DNA of 64,000 bases from Halorubrum sp. Atlit-26R (GTDB taxonomy: Archaea > Halobacteriota > Halobacteria > Halobacteriales > Haloferacaceae): contig NZ_QPLT01000014.1 in assembly GCF_003666015.1 (NCBI RefSeq), positions 36,700 through 100,699 of the forward strand, in the 5' to 3' direction. Within the stretch, counting starts at the first letter, position 1. Each line of letters opens with the position of its first letter. The notes below the pieces were generated by a model that had not been told where the DNA came from, searched no databases, and worked only from the letters and a program-made list of their open reading frames with translations. Below, in pieces: positions 24,014 through 31,993 of the stretch. Made by a program: the position numbers and the translations under genes.

Positions 24014-25005
24014 GCGTCGACGTCGAACTCCTCGAAGACCCGGACGGGTGGGACCGCCTCGTCGAGCGCGCCGCGGAGACGACGCCGTTCCACCGCCGCG
24101 CCGCGCTGGAGGTGTTCGCGGACCACACCGACTCGACGCTTCACCCCCTCGTCGGCTACGTCGGGGAGGAGCCGGCCGGGCTGTTCCCGGTCTTCGAGCG
24201 GCGCGTCGGCCCGGTGATGACGGTCTTCTCGCCGCCGCCGAACCGGAAGCTCACCTACCTCGGTCCCGCGATATTCGCCGACCCGAACATGAAGCGCCGG
24301 AAGCGCGAGCGACGGCACCTCTCGTTCGTCGAGTCGGCGATGGAGTACGTCGACGAGGAGGTCGCGCCCCGGTACGTCAGCGTCAGGACGAGCGTCGGCT
24401 ACGAGGACCCCCGCCCGTTCCTCTGGAACGACTTCGAGTCGACGCCCAGGTACACGTATCACGTCGACCTGACCGGCGACCTCGACGAGCTCCTCGAGAC
24501 GATGGGCAGCGACCTCCGGTCGAACGTCCAGAACACCGACGCCGACGCGTTCTCGATCGAGGAGGGCGACCGCTCGGCGATGGAGCAGATCGTGGTGAAC
24601 GCGAAGCGTCGCCACGACGAACAGGGCGTGCCCTACGAGGTGACGCCGTCGCTCGTGCGGGACCTCTCGCGGGCGATCCCCGATCACCTCCGGGCGTACG
24701 TCTGTACGGTCGACGGCGAGTTCGTCGGCGGGGCCCTACTGCTCTGCGACGACGACACCGTCTACCGCTGGCAGAGCGTGGCGGACTTCGACGCGTCGGT
24801 CCCCGCCCAGGACCTCCTCGACTGGCACGTCATCGAGCGCGCGAGCGAGGAGGGGATCGACCAGTACGACCTCGTGGGCGCGAACAACCGCCGGCTCTGC
24901 CGGTACAAGGCGAAGTTCGCGCCGACGGTCCAGACGTACTACCGGCTGGAGCGGTCCGGACCGGTGATGAAGCTGCTCACGGACGCGTACGCCAAACTCC
25001 GGTGA
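24010..25005 (+). CDS. FemAB/GNAT-fold acyltransferase
   Basis: The protein has 331 residues and a double-GNAT FemAB-like architecture: VDVELLEDPDGWDRLVERAAETTPFHRRAALEVF is the usual start, TDSTLHPLVGYVGEEPAGLFPVF the first core, and FVGGALLLCDDDTVYRWQSVADF, WHVIERASEEGIDQYDLVGANNRRLCRYKAKFAP the second. FemAB proteins attach amino acids to peptidoglycan in bacteria; archaeal and exosortase-cluster relatives are linked to exopolysaccharide or surface-protein modification. Substrate unknown. GTG 24010 was chosen because the conserved sequence begins there. The origin region follows. Confidence 0.8.
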   Translation: MSVDVELLEDPDGWDRLVERAAETTPFHRRAALEVFADHTDSTLHPLVGYVGEEPAGLFPVFERRVGPVMTVFSPPPNRKLTYLGPAIFADPNMKRRKRERRHLSFVESAMEYVDEEVAPRYVSVRTSVGYEDPRPFLWNDFESTPRYTYHVDLTGDLDELLETMGSDLRSNVQNTDADAFSIEEGDRSAMEQIVVNAKRRHDEQGVPYEVTPSLVRDLSRAIPDHLRAYVCTVDGEFVGGALLLCDDDTVYRWQSVADFDASVPAQDLLDWHVIERASEEGIDQYDLVGANNRRLCRYKAKFAPTVQTYYRLERSGPVMKLLTDAYAKLR

Positions 25006-25178
25006 GGCCGCAAGACGGGGAGGCCGCTCAAAATGAAAGAGAGCGTTTCTGGTGGCGACCGGCCCGCGTAGTCTTAGAGCCAGACCGAGGGGGAACGAAC
25101 GCCGCCGACGAAAAACCGTCGTCGATGTACGGAGAGGTTTGGGGGGAATGGATCAACGACTATCTCAGTCTTCCCGAC

Positions 25179-25205
25179 CTCACCCACCCCTCGTTCCGAG
25201 TGTAA
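25179..25205 (-). repeat. ORB-like repeat 1 (inverted)
   Basis: The minus strand reads ttacactcggaacgaggggt followed by a G-rich tail. It faces the five repeats near orc1/cdc6, with an AT-rich segment between them. Confidence 0.7.
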
Positions 25206-25433
25206 ATCGTTCGCTCCAAATGGGGATCGCAGACTCGGAGAAGACAACTGCGGCGGCCTTTTTCTGCTGGTAGCGGTCGTGAAGGCCCTGTCTACTGCCA
25301 GATCGGTCGCCGAAAGACGCCTCGGCTTACCAGTAAACAGAAAGTGTTATACGGTAGCATATCTCACGATCTATTATAAACCTTCCGGTATCCTCGATGG
25401 TCCTGAATTAAGATGTAGCCACCGCGATCGACA

Positions 25434-25460
25434 TACAGTCGGAACGAGGGGTGGGGGAGG
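25434..25460 (+). repeat. ORB-like repeat 2
   Basis: Reads tacagtcggaacgaggggtg and continues into a G-run. Confidence 0.75.
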
Positions 25461-25486
25461 AGAACGACCGGCGTCGGACCTGTCAA

Positions 25487-25513
25487 GTTACACTTGGACG
25501 GAGGGGTGAGAGG
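25487..25513 (+). repeat. ORB-like repeat 3
   Basis: Reads gttacacttggacggagggg, the most diverged direct copy. Confidence 0.65.
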
Positions 25514-25533
25514 ACACTGTCCACCTTTCTCGA

Positions 25534-25558
25534 TACAGTTGGAACGAGGGGGGAGGGA
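25534..25558 (+). repeat. ORB-like repeat 4
   Basis: Reads tacagttggaacgagggggg, followed by agggac. Confidence 0.75.
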
Positions 25559-25559
25559 C

Positions 25560-25576
25560 CACGTTCCGACTGTACG
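25560..25576 (-). repeat. ORB-like half repeat 5 (inverted)
   Basis: The minus strand reads cgtacagtcggaacgtg, the core without the G-run. It abuts repeat 4 head to head. Confidence 0.55.
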
Positions 25577-25618
25577 TATCTTCTTCCTACAGCCACCGAA
25601 AACGCGTATTTCGATGAG

Positions 25619-25640
25619 TTACAGTCGGAACAGGGGTAGG
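25619..25640 (+). repeat. ORB-like repeat 6
   Basis: Reads ttacagtcggaacaggggta, about 30 nt before the orc1/cdc6 start, overlapping its promoter. Autoregulation by the product is plausible. Confidence 0.7.
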
Positions 25641-25670
25641 TATATGTGAGTGGCCTTGAAAACCGAATCT

Positions 25671-26933
25671 ATGGCTGACGAAGAGCGAGACGATCTCGCG
25701 GACGGCGAGCGGGGATCGTCGGGCGGCGGCGATCCGTTGTTCGCCGAAGCGGGGGTGCTGAACCGAACGGAGCTGATCCGCCGACCTGAACTACTCGAAA
25801 TCTCTACTGTCCCGGGAAGCGATCGAATCGCCGGTCGCACCGAACAGATCCAGTACGTTGCCAGCAATATCGGGCCGCTGGTGACAAACTCGGAACCCAC
25901 GTCAGTGATGATTTACGGAAAGACCGGTACGGGAAAATCTCTCGTGAGCAAACATACCTCTCGACGCGTTGTGCGTGAGGCAGAATCTCGTGGGACGAAC
26001 GTCGAAATGGTATATATCGACTGCGCGCAGCACAACACGGAAGCGCAGGCGACCTCGAAGATCGCCCGCGAGTTCAACGAACTTGCTGGTGAGCCCAAAT
26101 CCATTCCTCTCACCGGGCTCGGGCCGTCTCACTACTACTCGTATATCTGGTCGCTACTGGAAGATCACTACGACGGCGGGATCGTCATCCTCGACGAGAT
26201 TGATCAACTCCCGAAAGAGGCTGCTAACACGCTTCTGATGCAGTTATCCCGAGCAGGGGAAAGCGAGAAGACAGAAACGTACATCGGCGTCGTCGGCATC
26301 TCGAACAAGGTCGAGTGGGGTGACGAGCTAAACTCTCGCGTCCTCTCGTCGCTCGGCAACGAGGAGACGGTGTTTCCACCGTACGACGCCAACCAACTCC
26401 GGAACATCCTCTCAGCCCGCGAAGACGCGTTTCACGACGGCGTTCTCTCTCCGGAGATTATCCCAAGAACTGCCGCGCTCGCGGCTCGCGAACACGGTGA
26501 CGCCCGCAAGGCCGTCCGGATCTTGAAGAACGCCGGGAAGCTCGCTGAACAGGAGGGCGCCGAACAGGTACTGGAACACCACGTTAACGAAGCACAAAAG
26601 AAAGCCGAAGTCGATCGACTCCGCGAACTACTCGCGACCGACACGCCGCACGCTCGGTACGTGCTTTTAGCGCTCGCGGAGCTGACGCAGAACACCGACG
26701 AGACAGAGTTTCGGACCACGCGTATCTACGATGCCTACGTGGAGGTATGCGAGCAGGAGGCTGCCGACCACCTCAAGATCGACCGCGTTCGTGATCTCCT
26801 TCGTGAACACGCGTTCAACGACACGCTTGAATCCACGCTGGAAAGTGGCGGTCGGGCTGGTGGAACGTACAAACAGCACCGACTTTTAAAAGACCCGGCC
26901 GTGGTTAAGGAGTCGGTCAAGAGAGAGATGTAA
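25671..26933 (+). CDS. orc1/cdc6: Orc1/Cdc6 replication initiator
   Basis: The protein has 420 residues. The AAA+ domain has Walker A YGKTGTGKSLVSKH near residue 82, Walker B GGIVILDEIDQL near 175, sensor 1 IGVVGISNKVEW, and sensor 2 region GDARKAVRILKNAG. A C-terminal winged helix follows (about 315-410). It binds ORB repeats and recruits the MCM helicase. ATG 25671 is preferred to GTG 25650 because a tatat box at 25640-25645 is about 28 nt upstream. Third positions are less G/C-rich than in flanking glycan genes. Together with its own ORB set this points to a separate origin acquired as a unit (inference). Confidence 0.94.
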   Translation: MADEERDDLADGERGSSGGGDPLFAEAGVLNRTELIRRPELLEISTVPGSDRIAGRTEQIQYVASNIGPLVTNSEPTSVMIYGKTGTGKSLVSKHTSRRVVREAESRGTNVEMVYIDCAQHNTEAQATSKIAREFNELAGEPKSIPLTGLGPSHYYSYIWSLLEDHYDGGIVILDEIDQLPKEAANTLLMQLSRAGESEKTETYIGVVGISNKVEWGDELNSRVLSSLGNEETVFPPYDANQLRNILSAREDAFHDGVLSPEIIPRTAALAAREHGDARKAVRILKNAGKLAEQEGAEQVLEHHVNEAQKKAEVDRLRELLATDTPHARYVLLALAELTQNTDETEFRTTRIYDAYVEVCEQEAADHLKIDRVRDLLREHAFNDTLESTLESGGRAGGTYKQHRLLKDPAVVKESVKREM

Positions 26934-26967
26934 CGACCGGACACCATCCACGCGCGAAACATGTACT

Positions 26968-27061
26968 ATGGGAACCGATTCCGTTCCTAGAAGACGCGTC
27001 TTGGAAACAGGAATCCCCGTACTCAGCGAGGCCGTCAGGCTGAACAGGATAGGAGGGCCGC
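26968..27061 (+). mobile_element. remnant of a TnpB C-terminus
   Basis: The plus frame reads DSVPRRRVLETGIPVLSEAV and continues. Haloarchaeal IS1341-type TnpB proteins commonly end in a tail of the form RVVETGSPxLKEA, which this matches closely. Nothing else of the element is recognisable. It lies directly after orc1/cdc6 and overlaps the end of the convergent Gfo/Idh gene. Confidence 0.5.
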
Positions 27062-28042
27062 TCAGTCCGTGTGGTGTTCGCCGCGTAGCGCCTCGGCTGG
27101 GTCGAGCGCGGACTGAACCCGACGGGCGAGCGACAGCGCCGCCACGCCGTCCTCGCCGGGCACGACGGGATCCGAACCCTCTCGGACCGCCTCGACGAAC
27201 TCGCTGAGCTCGTTTTTAAGCGGCTCTCCGTTGTCGACCGTCGGCCGCTCGACCACCTGCTCGCTCCGGTAGCGGAGGTCGCCGTCGTTCACGAAGAACT
27301 CGGGGCGCGTCCGGCGGTGGATCCGGACCGAGCGGTCGATGTAGTCGAGGGTGACCTGACAGTCGGCCGCGGTCAGCGTCAGCTCGCGGACCTTCCGCTG
27401 TGTCACCCGGCTCGCCGTGAGCGACCCGACCACGTCGTTGTCGAACGCCAGCGTGGCCGTGACGTACTGCTCGTCCGGGCTCCCGGACGCGGTCACGTCC
27501 GCGACGGGCGCGTCGACCAGCGACCGGACGATGTCGAGGTCGTGGGTCATCAGGTCGAGGACGACCCCGTCGTCGACGTCGCGCTCCTCGTCGACAGGGG
27601 GGCCGAGGCGACGGGCGTCGACGGCGATCAGGTCCAGGTCGTCGACGAACTCGGCGACCGTCCGGACGGCGGGGTTGAACCGCTCGATGTGGCCGACGTG
27701 GAGCTGGACCCCGGCGTCGGCCGCGGCCGAGACGAGGGACTCAGCCTCCTCTTGGGTCGGAGCGAGCGGCTTCTCGATCAGCGCGTGGACCCCGGACCGA
27801 AGCGCCCGGACCCCGATCTCGCGGTGGAACTGGCTCGGAACGGCGATCGACACCGCGTCCGCGGCGTCGACGAGTTCCTCGGGGGTCAGAACCTTCGTGT
27901 CGTACGCCTCGGCCACCTCGGCGGCCGTCTGGCCGTCGACGTCCGCGACGCCCACCAGATCCGCGGCGCCGAGCTCCTGGTACACTCGCGCGTGGTGGCG
28001 GCCCATGCTCCCGACGCCGAGGACGCCGACCGAGACGGTCAC
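27062..28042 (-). CDS. Gfo/Idh/MocA oxidoreductase (WbpB/WlbA-like)
   Basis: The protein has 326 residues. The N-terminal Rossmann motif is VGVLGVGSMGRHHARVY; HALIEKPLAPTQEEAESL carries the conserved EKP; HVGHIERFNPAV and DLMTHDLDIVRSL follow, the last with the catalytic-region His. This is the form seen in UDP-N-acetyl-2-amino-2-deoxyglucuronate 3-dehydrogenases. It would oxidise C3 of the UDP-uronic acid made by the 6-dehydrogenase. The GTG start overlaps the stop of the aminotransferase gene (GTGA), so the two are probably coupled. Confidence 0.86.
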   Translation of the reverse strand: MTVSVGVLGVGSMGRHHARVYQELGAADLVGVADVDGQTAAEVAEAYDTKVLTPEELVDAADAVSIAVPSQFHREIGVRALRSGVHALIEKPLAPTQEEAESLVSAAADAGVQLHVGHIERFNPAVRTVAEFVDDLDLIAVDARRLGPPVDEERDVDDGVVLDLMTHDLDIVRSLVDAPVADVTASGSPDEQYVTATLAFDNDVVGSLTASRVTQRKVRELTLTAADCQVTLDYIDRSVRIHRRTRPEFFVNDGDLRYRSEQVVERPTVDNGEPLKNELSEFVEAVREGSDPVVPGEDGVAALSLARRVQSALDPAEALRGEHHTD

Positions 28043-29124
28043 GGGCGGAACCCCCGAAGCGCGTCCGCCACCCGTTCGACCTCGCTCCGCGACAGCTGCG
28101 GGTGGACGGGGACGGACAAGACGCGTTCGGCCGCGGCCTCCGCGTTCGGCGCCGCCGCGTCGACGTCCGCGTACGCCGGCTGCCGGTGGATCGGCGTCGG
28201 GTAGTACACCCCCGTGTCGATCCCCTCGGCCGCGAGGCGGTCCCGGAGGGCGTCCCGGTGGTCCGTCCGGACCGTGTACTGGTGGTACGCGTGTCGGACG
28301 CCGGACGGGTCGGGCGGCGCGTCCACGGACGGGTTGTCGGCGAGCGCCTCGTCGTACCGGGCGGCGTTGCGCCGGCGGACCGCGACGAGGTCGTCGAGCC
28401 GGTCCAGCTGCGCCCGGCCGATCGCGGCGCCGAGACTCGTCAGCCGGTAGTTCTGACCGACCTCGGCGTGGGCGTACGCGTCCGTCCGACCGTGGTTGAC
28501 GAAGCTTCGAATCCCGTCCGCGAGCGCCTCGTCGTCCGTCAGCACCATCCCGCCCTCGCCGGTCGTCATGTTCTTCGTCGGGTAAAACGAGAAGCAGGCC
28601 GCGTCGCCGAGCGATCCGACCGGCTCGCCGCGGACCGCTGCGCCGTGCGCCTGCGCCGCGTCCTCGATCAGCGGTACGTCGTGTTCGTCGGCGATCGCTC
28701 GAAGCTCGTCCATCGGGGCCGGGAGCCCGTACAGGTGGACCGCCAACACGGCGTCGACGCCCCCGTCGAACCCGTCTATCGCCTCCCTGACGGCCGACGG
28801 ATCGAGGTTCAGCGTCTCTGGGTCCACGTCGGCGAACACCGGCGTCGCCCCGCAGAGCCGGACCGCGTTCGCGGTCGCGACGAACGAGAACGGCGTCGTC
28901 ACGACCCGGTCGCCCGCGCCGATCCCGAGCGCGTGTAAGGCCGCGTGGAGGGCGGTTGTTCCGTTCGACGTGGCCACGCCGCGGGTCGCGCCGCAGCGGT
29001 CGGCGACGCCCGCCTCGAAGGCGCGGACCTCCGGGCCGTCCGCCAGCCGTCCGGCGGCCGCCGTCTCGATGAGCCCGTCCAGTTCGGGGACGCCGACCCG
29101 CGGGTCGGCGATGCTCACCGTCAT
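28039..29124 (-). CDS. DegT/DnrJ/EryC1/StrS aminotransferase (WbpE-like)
   Basis: The protein has 361 residues. It is PLP-dependent: the Schiff-base Lys lies in CFSFYPTKNMTTGEGG, the PLP phosphate loop in SNGTTALHAALHALG, and the conserved Asp-Ala in LIEDAAQAHGA. FADVDPETLNLDPSAV and NYRLTSLGAAIGRAQLDRL are family motifs. It probably transfers an amino group to the 3-keto-UDP-sugar produced by the neighbouring oxidoreductase. The ATG overlaps a 23-residue mini-ORF stop. A second DegT gene is at 32894-33991. Confidence 0.9.
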   Translation of the reverse strand: MTVSIADPRVGVPELDGLIETAAAGRLADGPEVRAFEAGVADRCGATRGVATSNGTTALHAALHALGIGAGDRVVTTPFSFVATANAVRLCGATPVFADVDPETLNLDPSAVREAIDGFDGGVDAVLAVHLYGLPAPMDELRAIADEHDVPLIEDAAQAHGAAVRGEPVGSLGDAACFSFYPTKNMTTGEGGMVLTDDEALADGIRSFVNHGRTDAYAHAEVGQNYRLTSLGAAIGRAQLDRLDDLVAVRRRNAARYDEALADNPSVDAPPDPSGVRHAYHQYTVRTDHRDALRDRLAAEGIDTGVYYPTPIHRQPAYADVDAAAPNAEAAAERVLSVPVHPQLSRSEVERVADALRGFRP

Positions 29125-29192
29125 GTCGGTGGGACCGCCTCGTTCTCGACGTCGGTTCCCGTCCGTCCGGCCCGTGGTTTCGTGTAGTACAT
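29121..29192 (-). CDS. leader mini-ORF before the aminotransferase gene
   Basis: The frame encodes 23 residues, stopping in an ATGA overlap with the DegT ATG. A CATTGTTAC-type box (29231-29239) lies about 44 nt upstream of its ATG. Confidence 0.35.
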   Translation of the reverse strand: MYYTKPRAGRTGTDVENEAVPPT

Positions 29193-29230
29193 GGGAGATC
29201 TTCTGACAGTTGCTGGCGCCTCCCGAACGA

Positions 29231-29239
29231 CATTGTTAC
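29231..29239 (-). promoter_or_regulatory. GTAACAATG promoter box
   Basis: The minus-strand sequence is GTAACAATG; predicted transcription would start near 29207. Confidence 0.4.
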
Positions 29240-29337
29240 CCGTCGGTTGCCGCCGGTAGCCGGCTTTTACGTCCTCCGAGCCTCGCAGCCGTCCGGTCGG
29301 TCACGGTGGACGCGAGTCGCGCGAGGCCTCGCCGCCG

Positions 29338-29916
29338 TCAGTCGCGGAGCCGACGCCAGCCCCACGTCACCGGCTCGCGGACGCCGGGCATTCCGTCGTA
29401 CAGCCACAGGACCGCACAGGTCGCGGTGAGTCCGAGCACGACGAGGAACGACGCGCTCGGCGGACCGGAGAGCAGGTCGTCGAGGGCGTCGGCGAGGTAC
29501 CCGAGGAGCGTTCCCGCGAACCCCTCCTCGTACGTCGTCTCGACGGTGAACACGGGCCAGAGGACCCGCTCGATCGGGAGGCCGTCGCCGGCGAGGAGGT
29601 CGGGGACGACGTCGCCGGCCAGGTGGATCCCGTACGCGGCGCCGAACGCCACGCCGACGCCGGGGCGCCTGAGGACCGCGCTCACGATGAGGACGAACCA
29701 CGTGAGCGGCACGGCGAAGAACACGGAGTGGCCCGCACCGTACCCCGACGGAAACACGCCGAACTGCCACGCCAGCGGCTTGTCGATGAGGTCCGGCGAG
29801 ACGGACGCGAGGGCCAGCGCGCTCGCCTCGAACGCGGTCGGAGGGCGCCGAGACACGACGTGAACGCCGACGGAAAAGGTGAGGTAACTGACGATCACGT
29901 GTTCCCACGGCCACAC
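29338..29916 (-). CDS. YdjM/DUF457-type membrane-bound metal-dependent hydrolase
   Basis: The protein has 192 residues with four to five hydrophobic segments. MWPWEHVIVSYLTFSVGVH, SVSPDLIDKPLAW with SPDxxDK, the GHSVFFAVPLTWFVL segment and YGIHLAGDVVPDLL with HxxxD match the family of small membrane proteins related to phospholipase-like metal hydrolases (YdjM). Conserved His and Asp residues suggest metal binding. Substrate unknown. It is 2 nt after the stop of the DUF1616 gene, the same operon. Confidence 0.8.
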   Translation of the reverse strand: MWPWEHVIVSYLTFSVGVHVVSRRPPTAFEASALALASVSPDLIDKPLAWQFGVFPSGYGAGHSVFFAVPLTWFVLIVSAVLRRPGVGVAFGAAYGIHLAGDVVPDLLAGDGLPIERVLWPVFTVETTYEEGFAGTLLGYLADALDDLLSGPPSASFLVVLGLTATCAVLWLYDGMPGVREPVTWGWRRLRD

Positions 29917-29918
29917 GG

Positions 29919-30905
29919 TCAGGCGAACACCCCGACGTCGACCCAGACGTACAGGTGCCGGTACGCAGTCTCCTGCGAGGCCCGGTCCGGCGCCACCCCC
30001 TTATATAGGTAGTAGCTGAGCCGGAGGTCCTCGCCGACGATCGTCGGGCGGACCTCGCTGGTCCGGTGGAGCCGCTCGCCGGGGGCGACGGTCGCCGACT
30101 CGCGGTCGAGCTCGACGGCCTCGATACGCCTGACGCCGTCGTCGCTCAGCGAGACGCGTTCGAGCACGACGACGACCGTGTACGCGGTCGACTCCGCCTC
30201 GTGGCTCTCGATCCCCCACGTGACCGACGCGGTCTCCCCCCGCTCCAGCCGGTCCGGGTACCCCGCCGAGACCTGTTCGCCGCTCGCGTCGGTCGTCAGG
30301 AGGTGGAAGTCGGTGTACGTCTCGCCGTCGGCGGGGTTCGCGGCCGCGTACCCGAAGGCGCCGCCGGCGAGAAGCACGCTCGCGACGAGGGCGACGGTGA
30401 GGAGTCTGTCCCGCGTCGACCCCGCTCCGACCCCGGCGCTGAGCTCGGCCCGCCACGCACCGACGGGGAGCGACAGTCGCTCCTCCGCCGGCACGCTCCG
30501 GCGCCTGATCCACGCCACGACGCCGATCACCAAGACGTAGCCCGCGACCGATCCGAACGCGATCGCCTCGGTGAATCCGTCGGTGAACTGCCCGACGACG
30601 AGCGCCAGTATCGGGACCAGCGCGAGGCTGAGCCCGAGCGAGACGACGGCGCGCTCGCGGAGTCCGATCGGGTCGTGACCGGCCGTGTGGTCGGAGCCCG
30701 ACAGACTGCGCCGGGGGAAGAGCGCGGCTGCGGTCACGTAGCCCGGAAGGAAGAGGAGCGTGACGGCTCCCGCGACCACGCGGACCGTCGCTCCCTCCCA
30801 GAGCCAGAGCGACAGGAACGCGACGGCGAGCGCGACCACGACGGCGACGAGGTCAGTCGGCGGTCCCTTCGGGACGGGCGGGGTCCGGCGCGGCGCCCGG
30901 CTCAT
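29919..30905 (-). CDS. DUF1616 membrane protein
   Basis: The protein has 328 residues. Four N-terminal hydrophobic segments (about 20-38, 42-60, 85-105, 112-130) are followed by a fifth near 165-185. The DUF1616 motif RVVAGAVTLLFLPGYVTAAALFPRR is present. The C-terminal 140 residues are extracytoplasmic and beta-rich (YTDFHLLTTDASGEQVSAGYP, TVVVVLERVSLSDDGV). The family recurs beside archaeal glycan and S-layer genes, without known activity. ATG 30905 was chosen because a mini-ORF, itself at leaderless distance from a promoter box, ends in an ATGA overlap there. Confidence 0.85.
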   Translation of the reverse strand: MSRAPRRTPPVPKGPPTDLVAVVVALAVAFLSLWLWEGATVRVVAGAVTLLFLPGYVTAAALFPRRSLSGSDHTAGHDPIGLRERAVVSLGLSLALVPILALVVGQFTDGFTEAIAFGSVAGYVLVIGVVAWIRRRSVPAEERLSLPVGAWRAELSAGVGAGSTRDRLLTVALVASVLLAGGAFGYAAANPADGETYTDFHLLTTDASGEQVSAGYPDRLERGETASVTWGIESHEAESTAYTVVVVLERVSLSDDGVRRIEAVELDRESATVAPGERLHRTSEVRPTIVGEDLRLSYYLYKGVAPDRASQETAYRHLYVWVDVGVFA

Positions 30906-30979
30906 CCGCACCCCGAACGACGAGCGCACCCGCGGCGGAGCGCCTTCGGGTCGATGCGGTCGGCGGGGCCGAGAGACAT
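30902..30979 (-). CDS. leader mini-ORF before the DUF1616 gene
   Basis: The frame encodes 25 residues with three Cys. Its ATG is about 29 nt from the box at 31004-31013 and its TGA overlaps the DUF1616 ATG (ATGA). Confidence 0.4.
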   Translation of the reverse strand: MSLGPADRIDPKALRRGCARRSGCG

Positions 30980-31003
30980 ACGCCGCACACGGAGGCTTTT
31001 CGA

Positions 31004-31013
31004 CATAGTAATG
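31004..31013 (-). promoter_or_regulatory. CATTACTATG promoter box
   Basis: The box is on the minus strand about 29 nt before the mini-ORF ATG at 30979. Confidence 0.4.
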
Positions 31014-31125
31014 ACGCGGTTACCGCGATCGGCGGCCGCGACGGGCGGACCCGCCGACCGCTATGGTCTCGATAACAAACAGCCCTGGCAGACTCCCCGA
31101 GAGAGTATACGGCTGTGAGCTCCGA

Positions 31126-31668
31126 ATGTCAGACACGGACACCACGACCCTCTCGCAGGATATCGCCTTCGACATCCTCAGCAACGCTCGGCGTCGCTTC
31201 GTCCTCCGGGAGCTACAGCAGGCCCCGGACGAGGTGGAGCTCGTCGAACTCGCGGAGCGGCTCGCCGCCGAGGAGAACGGCGTCACCCGCGAGGCGCTGA
31301 CCGCCCAGCAGCGAAAGCGCACGTACGTCTCGCTGTACCAGACGCACGTCCCCAAGCTGGTCGAGGCGGGCGTCGCCACGTACGACCAAGACACCGGCGA
31401 GATCGCGGCCACCGAGCGCGTCGGCGAGCTCTCCGAGTACTTTCGCGACGAGCCCGAGTCGTCCCCCTGGCCGCTCGTGTACGGCCTCGTCGCCGGCGTC
31501 GGGTTCGTGGCGTACCTGGGAATATTTCTCCTCGACGCCGACCCGCTCGAACCGACGCACGTCGGCGGCGGCGTCATCCTCGGGCTGCTGATCGTGAGCC
31601 TCCTTCATTACGCGTACGCGACCCGCGCCGACGGAGAGCTGGAGTTGGTCCCGGTCGAACGGGAGTGA
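31126..31668 (+). CDS. membrane-anchored DUF7344 winged-helix protein
   Basis: The protein has 180 residues. The DUF7344 domain (about 8-110) has DIAFDILSNARRRFVLREL, and KRTYVSLYQTHVPKLVEAGVATYD. Two hydrophobic segments (about 122-140 and 148-166) end the protein. A gtatac box at 31099-31104 is about 25 nt before the ATG. It faces away from the DUF1616 operon and resembles the gene at 10871-11458. Regulation of nearby glycan genes is plausible but not shown. Confidence 0.83.
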   Translation: MSDTDTTTLSQDIAFDILSNARRRFVLRELQQAPDEVELVELAERLAAEENGVTREALTAQQRKRTYVSLYQTHVPKLVEAGVATYDQDTGEIAATERVGELSEYFRDEPESSPWPLVYGLVAGVGFVAYLGIFLLDADPLEPTHVGGGVILGLLIVSLLHYAYATRADGELELVPVERE

Positions 31669-31706
31669 CTGGACCGTCCCGCGACGGCAGCCGGACGCTT
31701 CGCGGA

Positions 31707-31844
31707 TCAGTCGTCTCGCCGGTCGGTCTCGGGATCGCTCTCGTCGTCGTCAGGGAGGAGCATCCTCGGGTTCCGCGAGTGTTTCGGCGACTCCGCGAAC
31801 CGGGCGATCCGTTCGAGCTCCTCGTCGGTGAACCACTCGCTCAC
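31707..31844 (-). CDS. small acidic haloarchaeal protein
   Basis: The protein has 45 residues: SEWFTDEELERIARFAESPK then HSRNPRMLLPDDD. This WFTDEE...RF...P pattern is common in short haloarchaeal proteins of unknown function. It starts with GTG at 31844; the longer upstream frame is Arg-rich shadow. It lies between the DUF7344 gene and the nucleotidyltransferase. Confidence 0.6.
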   Translation of the reverse strand: MSEWFTDEELERIARFAESPKHSRNPRMLLPDDDESDPETDRRDD

Positions 31845-31993
31845 GGCGCCACCTCCGACTCGACGGCGGTCGGCGTCCGGGCCGATCTGGGGGCGTTCCC
31901 CTCTCGTTTCCGCGTCCGCCCGCGTTTCCGCGCCGATTCGTGGTCGCCTGCCGGACCGCGGTTCCGCGGTCCGGACGCCGTTCGGAACACGAT

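Larger units (their letters stand above)
25179..25640. other. replication origin (ORB repeats plus AT-rich unwinding region)
   Basis: Six copies of a motif close to ttacagtcggaacgaggggt lie here: one inverted at 25179-25205, then 25434-25460, 25487-25513 and 25534-25558 direct, 25560-25576 inverted and lacking the G-run, and 25619-25640 direct. The element plus G-string form and the position directly upstream of orc1/cdc6 are the established layout of haloarchaeal origins. The most AT-rich part, about 25340-25410 (gtgttatacggtagcatatc and tctattataaacc), lies between repeats 1 and 2 and is the likely duplex-unwinding element. No protein gene is visible in 25006-25670. Confidence 0.8.

Noticed and set aside
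25179..25640. CRISPR array
   Set aside because: The repeats are unevenly spaced, appear in both orientations and carry G-runs; they are origin recognition boxes.
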